A stretch of 64,000 bases of DNA, from the NCBI GenBank assembly GCA_005406025.1, contig BGZK01001004.1:124001-188000 (forward strand), read 5' to 3'. A program made the translations under genes and the position numbers. The notes beneath the pieces were generated by a model. That model saw only the letters and a list, made by a program, of their open reading frames with translations. It searched no databases and was not told the DNA's origin. This stretch comes from Eumeta japonica (Eukaryota; Arthropoda; Insecta; Lepidoptera; Psychidae). Of this stretch, positions 12,146-24,900 are shown piece after piece; the stretch's first letter is position 1; each line of letters opens with the position of its first letter.

Positions 12146-12956
12146 TCTGCACCTTTTTTGACTTAAGGTACTTACTCACATTTTGTGTTTCTGCTATATT
12201 GAACTAAGTTGTATGTGAAAATATGGCAATTGAGAGTATTTTCTGCAGGGTGTCGGTTTTGGTTTTTATCAATTTTTCGTGTTTTTCAAAGCGTTCACTA
12301 TTTATATTACATTATCAGGTGCTGAAGCATATCAAGATGTTATGTTTCGTGTCAGAGTGCCACTTTCATTCAGTGCGGATGCAAAATGTTAACGAATACA
12401 TGAGTTTCGGAAATATAAAAATGTTTTTAAAAGATAAGAGTGATTGGATATATTACAAAATTTTATGCAAATGAATCTGTTCCAAACTTTTTTTGTGCTC
12501 TAAATAAAATCCCAACGTATGCTGTGGAAAGAGCAAAGCGTAAAATAATTGTTTTCATCATCTTTAGTCTTAACAAACAGATAATGTTTGAATAAGTTAG
12601 GGTACAGAGATTGATTCCAAACTCGGTGTATACAATTGAATTATAACATGTTGAAATTTAAATTAATGACAATATTTGCCACAATGTTCAATAAAAAAGT
12701 TAGACTTCAATCGCACATATGTTACACGCACACATATTTTTAAATAGTGCTCATTAATCTGTTTCATAGATAAAGATTAATACTGACTGTCACCTTCCAC
12801 ACTAAAGAACTCTATGACCATAGATGGCCATAGTTATAGTTTGCCACCAGAAATTAATTGATATTGATGGTGATCGAGTACAGAGTTATATTTGTGTAAG
12901 GTGAAAGAGAAAGCTTTTACTGGTACTGGTTTTACAAGTACCTAACTACTGCAATT

Positions 12957-15900
12957 ATGTCGGACCCTCGAACAAACCATCTCTCCGCTGATGGGGAGGA
13001 GGCGGAAGAGAACGTCGCATCTTACAAGCCCTTGCCGGAATCTGATATTGGTAATTATTATATTTATGACTATTTCTGTTACCGAATTTTGTTTCCTCTT
13101 TTTGCAGACAATGAGCAATGACATTTTTAGTGTTTAAATGAACTTCTACATTTATTTTAGTTTGTACTTAATAAAAATGATGTAATTGTTAATGTCGTCT
13201 AAAAATCATTAGAGATTAAAAAAAAAAGAATCATTACAGTCTGTAATCATTAATTTTCATGATCATAAAAATCAATGGTATTGATGTGTTTTACGAAAGA
13301 GCAGCGCATGTCAGTTTAGCGTGCTCTGAAACTTAAGCGTGTATAATGCGGATAAGTTGAGAAGTTCACAGAAATTATCAATGGAACGTTGAAGATATGT
13401 TTAACATATTCCGATGTTTCGAATTTAATTTAAGATTTGACGATGTTAAAATGCAATTTTTTTTTTGCATTTCAGATTTTTCTGATCATTTGTCATTTTC
13501 CGTAATAATACATAGAAATTTTATGTTAAGATTTATAATATATAGTCGCCAGGTTATTAGATCATGTACAAAATTTTGAATTATATTAAAATTTTTGGTT
13601 TATATCATGCCTTATTTTACACATGTCCAAATTGACGAACGTTACTAAATTTAATGGTGTTCTTAAATTGGTTGGATTATAAAGCGCTTTTTCTTTGAAG
13701 TCTAGCGCCATTTTGTGTAGTTGAACATGATGAAATAATATTAGATTGAAAATCATTCAATTCTTTATTTATATATTGTTATTACGATTATATTTTACGT
13801 AATTACGTTTCTATACATTTTTATTACATTCCAATATACAAAAAACTGACATGTCATGAATGGTAATTATATTTACGAAAAATTATATTTTCAAGAATAT
13901 TTTATTACCTTTTCATTATTGTAACCTTTTATTAATACATGGACTGTTATTTAGTAATAATGCTTCCTTATTACATTATTGTAAAATATATATTAAGTCT
14001 AAGTAATATTTTAAATTAATGTAACTACTCCTGTTCATATTTGGACACAGTTATGAATATTCTTTTCATGATATAAATATTCTTTAATACTCCCTTTGTT
14101 AAAGAAAATGTAAATAAAATATGACATTCCGATTGTAATTTATTATTATTTTTTTTTTATGCAAAAAGGCACAAGTCCACGGTAGAATACTTATATTGTT
14201 TATCAATTTTGACACAAAATTCTATTTTAGCATTCATGTCTTGAAAGTTACTGATTCTTTGAGAATATCCAAATGTGGACTCGTCTTTTTTGCAAGCACA
14301 CAATTCAATTCTTGTTTACATTTCAGCTCATGAAATTGAATTTATCGAAACAATTGAATTGAACAAAGCTGATATGATGGAAGTCGAAGAAGATGATGAA
14401 GATCATTGGGACTCTGCAAGCACTAAACTTTTGCTAACTCTTTACCTACAAAATGTAGACAAATTCAGGAACCCAAAAATCAGAAAAAAGAATATATGGA
14501 CAGAGGTATCCACAGTTGTAGGAAAGGGGCCAGATAACTGTGACAAAAAATTTAGAAATCTCAAATTAACTTATATTCGTTTGCTCAAAAAAAAAAGGCA
14601 GAATCCGGAGGCAAATATTAAATGGCCCTATTTTGAAATTTTTGAAGAAATTTATTCCTACGATGGGCAGTATCACCCACAAATTGAACAAAAACTTCAA
14701 GATAGTAGCGAAAGTGTTGCAAAGACTTTATTATCTCTTAACCCATCAACATTTACAACGGATACACTTGAGAATGGAGCAGAAAGTTCTAGTCATGGAC
14801 AAAATGAGGAAGCCAAAAAGAAGTTAACTAATAGAAAAAGAAATGCAGAATTCAGGAAAGCTACTTTGGAAATCAGAGAACGACAGAAAATAGTAGAAGC
14901 AAAATTAGATAGATTAATAGGTATCATTGAAGAGTCAAATAACATCCAAAAGGAAAGGAATAGACTTTTTCAGCAGTTTCTAGAAAAATTCAATCATAAT
15001 TCTCTTTGACGAATCCTTGTTTTAAATTAAGCAGATGTACCTGTTAAGCTATTTTGTAGTTGTAAATATTAAACATGTACCTATTGAGTAGATTTAAGAT
15101 TATTCATTAAGATTTGTTTAATAAAGAGTCAGTAAATGTCAGTTTTTAATTTAATATGTATATGAAATTTAATTTATGTGCCATTGCTCATTGGTACTGT
15201 ATGTAGATATTGACCATTAACAATGTTTTCTACCATACTTGTTTCAATAACATTTTAAAATCAAAAACAGGTATTATGGACTTTAATATGAATTTTTGAA
15301 AATTTGTTTTATACATATATGAATATCTTGATTCACAGAATTATAGGTGCACTGTATTTAATTACAATATATGTATATGGTTTATACAGACCTGAGTTTG
15401 CAATTCTATTCCTCTGTGTAAATAAAAAAAATTGTATTCATACTACAAGCAATTAGAATAAACACAGTGTTTCTCAAAACTCATTTCAATGTGGTAAACA
15501 CATGTTTCCAGTATTGTATTCAATCTATGTAAAGAATTGCACAACTGGTTGTTTTACATGTTTGAAATCACAATGAGTTTCAGTCGACCATTAGTATGAA
15601 CACTCTAATGCAATTAGAATCTTTTTTCGTGACACTAGTTAATATTGCTAAAGGGGAATCACTCTAGATATTAATTTTGGTAGTTTTGAACTTTTGATCA
15701 AACAGCCCTGGCCATTTGATCATGAATTATATTTTGTAGCTTAGATTAATAGCAACTGATATTTTTGTTAAACTGAAATAAGTGTTTAACTACTCATAGT
15801 ACATCAGTACATCATGTAAGTGTTTTTTTTCTCTTTTCTAATTTTGTACAATAAACTCAATTCCATTACTTTTTTCCTCCATTTGATTAAAATTTTCCTA

Positions 15901-18900
15901 CCCTAATTGTGTCATTAATATACAAATCAGTGTTTTATTATTCACAGCAAAATTAAAAAGCTGCATTGCTTTACCTGACATTATTTTTAAAAAGTAGACT
16001 AGTCATTTTCAATAACATGTTTTTATTGCTGATAACCTAATAATACTTGCGTCGTTAGTATGTGAGTTGCAGGCAATGGTTCCTAAAATGAATGATTCCA
16101 TATTGATATGAATAATTTCATTCATTTTAGGTACCATACTATTTTCTTAAGGTATGATAGTAAATGTCATTAAGACTAAGGTCTTACTGACATTTGGTGT
16201 TTGAAAGAAGGGAAAGCACTACTGAAAGGAATATACATAAGATATTGAGAGGATAATAATGAGCAATAAAGTGCATGTGGCTTTGCTTGCTATTATGAAT
16301 AGTAAGTGTCTTACGACAAACATGTAAGTAGAATTAATGTAGTGAAGATGTGATCTCTGTGAAATATGTGGTGTGTCTGAAAAATAGACGTAAGAACAGT
16401 GATGTCAGAGAGCAGTGTGGTGTGAAAAAAGATGTGACTAGAGTAGTTGAAGATATGTTACGGTGATTTGGCCATTTAGAATGGTTGAGTAAAACTAGAC
16501 TATCAATACAAATCTATAGAGCGAATGTATGTGGGTGGTGGCTGTGGGTAAAAAAATGCCAAATTTTAAGCACCTGAATAGACAAGCTTGCATGAAAAGA
16601 TTGATGAATGTCAGTGAAGCAAGAGATATGCAAAGATTGTACAATATGGGAATCTGTAGTCTCTGCTTACTTTTCTGGGAAATAGATATGAGTTTATAAA
16701 AAAAAAATGTATTGTAATGGATTTATGATGGTTCATAATAAAAATATAACTTATTATATTCAGTATCTCATTTTTTGGGCTGATGTATTCATAGATATTT
16801 CTTTATCACAAACAAGTGAAGAATGACTCATTTAATTATAAATTTTTTGGGCAGTCGTTAATTTGGAGATATAAAACTTAATTTTAATACATTATTTAAA
16901 TTACTTGGCTAATATATTTGTTGCTCCCAAAGAAAGATAATATTAAAACACTAAGTATTTGGTATCTTTGATAGTACACCTATTTGCCTTGTTATCCTTT
17001 TTTATCTTTGCTTTACATGTCACATAACACTTAGACTGTGCTTACTGGAAATTTAGTATTTATAGTTATTAATGTATATAAAAAAATTCTATGGAATATA
17101 AAACAGTCATAAAAATGATCTACTAAACATTGCTTACAAGTAAACATAAAACAAGTCATTTTAGTTCATAATATCATATACAATAAACTGTTGTTTATAA
17201 TTTCAACTCTACTGACAGAAAATAAAAGTGTATATTTCAAAATATGTTTTTATTCCTTAATAATTTTAATGGAAGAACTAAGCAATAATATACATATGTA
17301 CAATACCATCTAGTTTAGACACAGTTTAAATAAGACTATTGTAAGAGATAAATAATTTGTTTAAGAAAACTAATGTAAAATGTATATGTGTATATACAAT
17401 ATATATGGTGTGAACCACAATTATGATATTCTTTCTTTTTTGTATTTCAGTTTTGGTTCTTCTTTAATTCTAATTCTGGTCTCAATTTATATTCTGGTCT
17501 TGGTTCAAAAGTAATATACACACTCACCTACAGATCCGCCTGTGTGGACAAACAATGAATATTTCCAGTTTTTATACGTATCAATAAAGTTGTCAACCAT
17601 GATCTCGATTTCTGCCCCCTTATCGTTTCCATACTGGGATAGCTCATATTCTTATTTCCCAATCCATAATCACACATTTTTAGTAGATTTCATAAAAAAT
17701 CTAACGTGTTTTTGTCCTCATGACGCAACTTTTGAAAAATTTTGCTGTAGTCCGACAACTTGACGAGCTGAATCAGAAAATGCATATCGTTCAAAAGTTC
17801 ATACACATGCACAAACACAAACAAACACACGAACATGAGCAAATTTGAGCCAAACCAGTCAACTAGTTTAGAAATTACAGCATTTTAAAATTTTGAAAAT
17901 ATGAAAATAACATATTTCATATGAATTACATATGAAAATAAAATTTAATCTTCCATTTCGGCTGCCGAATGACCTTATTTTATTAAGAAATAATCTCATT
18001 TACACTCTAAATCTTAATCCCAGTCCTAATTGTTTTTTGCAATCCCAGATCAATATTAAATTTAAACCTTCCTTGAAATTTGTTGTTACCAATACTAATC
18101 GGTATAACTAAAGAATTCGTTCTTCAATCACTCAAGTGAAGTGATGAGCAAAGGTAGGTATTTATACAGGATAGAATCCATCATGCATCTTTTTGCAAAT
18201 ATTCATAATATCCTTCTTTAGAATAATTTTTCCAAAATAACTATAACAAAAATATGTCATTGATATATACTTATAAGAATTCATCTAGTCACCATCAAAT
18301 GACACTTGATGTCAAGGTCGCAAAAGATATTATTACATTAGTCTCTGATTTTTCAAATGTGTTCCACTCACCTTTGAACAAACAAGGTAAACTAAAGTAA
18401 ATTATTGCATAAACGATACACAGCACGCAATATTACTTGCTAATTCACAGGTTATTGACTCAGTGTAAGTTTCGCTATAAAGTTTTAGTTCCGCAGCAAT
18501 GTTACCTCTACAAACTTCCCAACAATAAATCATATTTGCACATTTGATACCAGTGTAAAGCATTGTCTTTAAGTATTTCAATATTAATCACACAAAACCT
18601 TAGTTTCAAAAAACGTCAATATCGTAAACGTAACAGTTATAACAAATCACTTACACTTCTTTGGACGTTCAACGACCGCACGCGTAGGGAAATAGCGTCA
18701 TGCTCTATCACCACCGCGAAACTGGCCGCACTTCGTGAACGGCGTGACACACGGTGAACTAGGGGGGCACGGCGTGACACAATCTTTAGCAAGGTCGCAA
18801 GGTTGGAACATTGTAAATTTTTAGAACACGTTCTGAGCTATTTTTCTCAGAAACGGCTACTTCAATGACTATGATTTCTTTGGCAGTTAGTCTAAAAAGG

Positions 18901-21900
18901 AAGATTATAAATATTTGTGGAAAGGTGCATGATCGAGTACATACGGTATAAAGTGACTAACCTGTGCCCTAAATACCAGCTGTGTTCCCGTGTTTTTACC
19001 CGCCGATTAAGTGAAAAGAAATCAGATTATTTATAAATGAATTAGAATACTTCGCCAAAGAATATATTTTTAATAATATTTTTGTATACATTAGTATATA
19101 GTAGCATTAGTATATACTGGTTTTTTGACCTTCCCTTGAACATTGTTGTTATTAATAACCAATCCTTGAAAGTGAGGAATTTACTCTAAATTCATGCAAT
19201 TGTAGTCATAAGAAAAAGTTAGTATATTAAGAAATCGTAGTCTATATGTTATTCAAATATGTATAATATAATTAAATTATATTACTGTAAAGTTTCGCTA
19301 ATTAAGTTGAGCTGTTAAAACGTGATTGGGTAATAACATCCAAACTTTCACATTTATTATACAGTTGAACCTCGATAAGTTAAAGTCCAAGGGAAACACA
19401 AAATATTTTAAGTTATAGACGTTTTAAGTTATCAAGGGTCTATGTTAGGGATAGGTTAATATAGAGGAAGGTATAGACATATGTATGTACCCTTGTTCCA
19501 CCCTTTATCAGCGTATGTAAGTGTTGTTAGTTTTCTTTTTGAACTCATTTTAAGCCAGTTTTATCACACAGTAAGTAAAGCGATGTTTCTAGGACAATGA
19601 TCAAAAACTTATGATCCAAGGCTTACTTATGTCTTAAGGCTAACCGCCGCAAAGCTTTAAAGAATTTCGAAGAAGCAAACAATAACGTTTAACTAGTGAA
19701 CACGTGGCAAGCAATAAATACCGAAACCTTTTGTTTTGCACACTCTTTCAAAATGACTCATTGACAAACAATTTTATGTTATAGAGGTTGTGAAAACATT
19801 TCTTTAAGTTACTGAGGGCCAATACAGAGATTACTTATTTAAGTTATAGAGGTTGCGTATTTTAAGTTATACAGGTTTTGGGCTCTGATGGGAAGGGAAC
19901 ATATTATTTTTTGAAGTTATAGAGGTTTTTAAGTTACCGAGGTTTGAGTTATCGAGGTTCTACTGTAATATGAGTTAAATGCTGTTTTTTACATCTCAAA
20001 AATATGCAATTTCATTTATCAAAGGTAGGTATAGCGACTGATGCCTTCTGGCCCCTACCCTCAGGTCTGTATATCGTCCATTACCGTCAGCCTGAACATT
20101 ACCTAATTAAATAAATATTTTTTATTACATAAAATCGTATTTTGCTCATGAAATATGTGGAAAATGTATATATGTCGCGGAGGTTTATATACAATTGTAT
20201 ACCAACATTTTTTATAAATTATTGTTATATGTACGAAACGGCTTAGCCGGTGCACGCAAAGATATCTGTCAGAGCGGCAATTTATGTCGACTTCCTTGTA
20301 CAAAACTACGATAGCTCGGCGCCTAAACGTAGCCTCGTTGGCGGCGTTAACTATGCGAGGCCCCCTCGGACACGCGGCTGTCGGCCGTCACCGACGCCTA
20401 GCGCCGTCACTGTGTGGCGTGATGCTAACATTACGATTATAATTTACTTAAATAGATACAGATTTATTTAAATAAACTATTAAATGCAAAAATAGTTTTT
20501 CAAATCCGACCTGTGCTTTCAATGACTAGTTCTTTTGTTCTAGGTAAATTTTCAAAATAGAAACATAATATTCCTTTATGTATAAACATATTCCATAAGT
20601 TCTATTACTTCCAGTTGACACTGCTTTACTGTTGACTGTTTTATTATCAGGGCCCAATATTTTTTGTGGACCAAAAATGGTCTAAATAGTTTTGGTTACA
20701 TTCATGCATCATTTACTTGGAAAATGTGATCCCATATTCTTTTTTTTTGCTTTATGGGAATGCTTATTGCCAATTTCAAGACACAACCGGGCATTTTGAA
20801 GATAATTGCCTTATAATATGGTTAGTTTGAGACCAGTTACAGTGAGTGTCATTTTGCTAAAAGGGTTTGCTTTTACAGGCTCTCATTTTTGGTATTTCCA
20901 TGGCCTAACTGTATACATGGATGTTTATTACTTGTAATGAAATAGTAGTTGTTGACAGAAAATCTTGTGTTCAATATTTTTACACTTGATTAATTATTAA
21001 ACTAGCCAGAATTTGTGCTCTCATTTAAATTCCTGAAAAAGTGACTTTGATGGTGTTTGTGAAATGAAATGCATAATAATGCTTTGTTTCTGTGATTTGG
21101 AATAGTATCAGTGAGCTAGACTTTTGTATATTGCACTTAACTGATGCCATTAATATAATCCTATTGAAATTTATTTCTATACTGCCAATATGCACCATAC
21201 TATAACAAGGGCAATATACTTTCAAAGGCAAAAATAATTTATATGTTACAAGTATGTGCAATTTATATGTAACACTAGAGTATATTTTCTGCCTCATTCA
21301 GCATATCATACAGCATATTCAATAATGATACCATTGACAGAACACCATATGCTATAAATGAATTCAAATTTTGTTTTAGTGTATTTGAATTTCATAAATT
21401 TTGAAACACAGTTACCATCTTAAACTTGTTGTTTTCATTCAAACTAAGTACTTTATTATATTAATATGCACAGTTGACAACAACAATGTCATAGATTGAT
21501 ATCAGGTTTGAAACAGGATTAAAAAGAATTCGAAGAGCAGGTTCTAAGACATTTAGGATGTACATGACGATTTAATACCTATTTATACCTGTCTAGAAAG
21601 CAATAATTATAAAGGACTAGTTGCGCCCCGCGGTTTCACCCGCGCGGTGATGTAAAATTGTGATAATGATGATAGAAGGCGTTTTATTTTTTTGTCAATT
21701 TTTCAATGTTTTTCTATTATTTTGCTATTTGGGACGGAGACAAATCCAACAAATTAAAAATGAAAACCGGTTCAGCTATTCTCCAGTTATAAGTGTTCGA
21801 ACAATTATATTGTGTAATACATGTAAATTAGAACTAAGTATTTTTTATAATGATCTCACTAATATGTATTATAGGTATTATAAACGCTATAGTTTGTAAG

Positions 21901-24900
21901 GATAGATAGATACGGAAGTATATGATGATTGATGGTAACGCAAAAGTTGTAGGTGACTACTGCAATATACTCCTATAAACTATGTTAAACGATTTATTTG
22001 GGTCTGTATAAACATGCAGATTTTGCGATTTAGAAACGCGTGAACAAGCCACATAGAGCTGGCCGTGGGAAAAACAACAATCAAATGTATGCCTGCTACC
22101 TTTAAGGTTTGACCCTGCCGCTGCACCATAATATCGCGCACTTGCTTGTCTATCGTCATAATTATTCAAATATTTGTCCATATGATGTAGTGTAAAAGAC
22201 AAAGTTTATCTACTTTAAACACCAGATGCGATAAAAGTATTTATTTTGAAATAAGGATCAATTTGTTACTACCAAATGTGTATTAGAAATAAATTATCAA
22301 TTATTATTGTATTTATGGTTCATATTTTAGTGATAATGGCTTACACATAAAAGATAGATATATGCTGTCACGAGTTTTTTTGTAGGACTATTTAAGATAA
22401 ACATTTCCATTATACATTATATACATGTAATTCCAACGGTTTTTGCAGCGCACACCAGAATAGCTCGCAGATGACAGATTTTTTTCCTACTTGACACTTA
22501 TCCTTATATTTTCGATAATTCACACTATGTCTTTATAAATTATAGTATATGTATTATTCTGATGTGTAAGCTGTATATTATTGTACAGTGTCATCAAAAT
22601 CCATTCAGTAGTTTTTGCGTAAAAGAGCAACAATCATCCACCCATACTTACAAACTTTCGCGTTTATAATATTAGTATAGATATAACCTACTTTTAGTTT
22701 AGTTGGTTTATAAGCATTATTCTGAAATGGAGTAAGCTGAAGTTTATTCATATAACATGTTTGTATACAAGGTGGAGATACATATATACTAGTGTATTGA
22801 CTCATATTTGGTTTTCTACATCGGCGGTAGCGTTACAATCCATCACAATCGCTTCCCTTGTATCTCCAATGTCATAGAAAATAGTGCTTCCTCGCAGCTC
22901 GTCGAGCTCAAGTGATACTACGTATATTAGGGGATGAAAGTACTAGGACAGAATATGCAGAGTGGAAAGATAGAGAAGATATTTGAACTTTTGATAAATG
23001 ACACAATTGTTTATTTGTTCATTATTATAGATATCAATCCATTTATTTAACTCTTATTATTCGACATAATAAATATTTTACAATATCAAAATTTATGTAC
23101 TGTTAATTGCTATGTATCATTTTTTATGACGTAGTATAGATTAGGGGGTCGCAAAAAATGTGACGCAGCGCGACGAAGGGGGGTCTAAAAAGGCAAATAA
23201 GTTGATAATTAATGCAGTCACATTTTATATGTCACTGCAATTGCACCGTCTACGATCTTCAGTGTACAATAGGTTCTATTTCCTATATTTTTTTGTTTAA
23301 TAAATATAAAGTTTTATTTTGGTCTTTTTTCTGTGCGAAATTTAAATTTAAGAATGTAGAAATTTGTTTTAGGTAAAGACAATGGCAGCCATTAGTATTC
23401 TATTTCAAATAAAGATCTTACTGGCTTTATCTATTCAGAAACATAACAGAAAGTAATTTACTCTTTTTATTGCCAATGTTACGAGAGTAATTACAAAAAA
23501 AGTTAAATATTTTAATGTTGCTAACAATTTCATTCTGTTAAATAATAGAAGAAAAGGCTAACAAATATACTTTAGCATTTTTTAAAAATTTAATAATTTA
23601 CAATATCGTCTCACTGCAAAATGCCTATAATTGTTTAAAAGATTTAATGTCGCGTGAAATGTAACATGAAAGTTATTTTATTTACATTCATATTTTTGTG
23701 TCCCTTATTCCACTCTTTTTTATCTTGACCTTTACTTGATGTTATCGAAATATATAATGTTTATATCATTAACGTTTAGGTATTATATCATTTAATACTG
23801 TGACAGACTTAGTGAAATGGTCTAATAAGTTTGTCAGAGACCTTTGTAGAACCTTAAAACTTTTTAAATGAAAAGATTTTGATTACCTATATTACTGTAA
23901 TTTATTAAAATAAATCTGTTTAAAAATTGTAGCTTATTTAGATATTTAATTCTTTAAATTAATACAATTTATTGAAAAAATAATGGTTTTTAAGGAGCTT
24001 AAAAACCATTCTAAGTTCACCTAATATTATTGTAGAGAACGATACACACATGTATAGCTGTCATTTTGTTTCATTAATACCCAGGACTAGAAGTGATTGT
24101 CTAGGACTGTAAGTATTGATAAAACTGTATAGAAAATGTGTAAGTAAGCATGGCATTAGATTTTTGTGCACTATCAAACAAAAATTCACTAAAAAAATCA
24201 CATGCTTTCTACAGCATGATTTAGAGCTCCTTTATGACAATATAGAATTTTAATTTAATTTTATGTTCTACATTAAGTCCGTATGTAGCATGACTCAAGC
24301 AAAATTTAAAATAATTCCAGAGAGCCTCCATTTACAGTTAAAATTGTTATCTTTTGTCATTATTTGTACTCATTAAAGTACAATTAGTGAGATTATTAAG
24401 CCATTCATATATTTCTTTTTTTTATCTATGACAAGTTACAGTTTAGAACACAACACTTTTATTTTGTAAAATATATTTTTTGCTCTTCTCTCTATAATTA
24501 ATTATTGTTGATTTCAAGAAAAGTTTGAAAAGTAATATTTTTTAATATCTAAGCATAAAAGAAAAAAAAAAAATCAACTGAAACAATCCCGATTCATTAA
24601 ATATTCATTAGGAGTTTGTTAATACAAAATTTTGACATCATTTTCAATAATTGCCTGGTACATACATATTTTGAGTATGAAGGTTCAATAAAATTAACAT
24701 TATAATGCTGCGTAATATAAGGAAATGAATATTAAATTTGTAAATAACCTTCTTTTCAAACTTTTCTCTTTGCATTTCAAAAGATTGTAGTATAAAAAAA
24801 AAAACTAAATCTTAAAATTTCCTTTACAATAGAACTTCTCTCCTCAAAAAACAACCTCGCTAAGTCGAAATCTCGTGAAAAAGTATCATACGACGGCGCA

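Noticed and set aside
12223..12474. 83-codon plus-strand ORF upstream of CD98hc
   Set aside because: AT-rich composition, no recognisable domain, and it lies where the 5' leader or first intron of CD98hc is expected; at most an upstream ORF.
13087..13104. Possible mini-exon after an AG at about 13086 following CD98hc exon 1
   Set aside because: It hits a stop after four codons; exon 24833 fits the phase and continues the protein.
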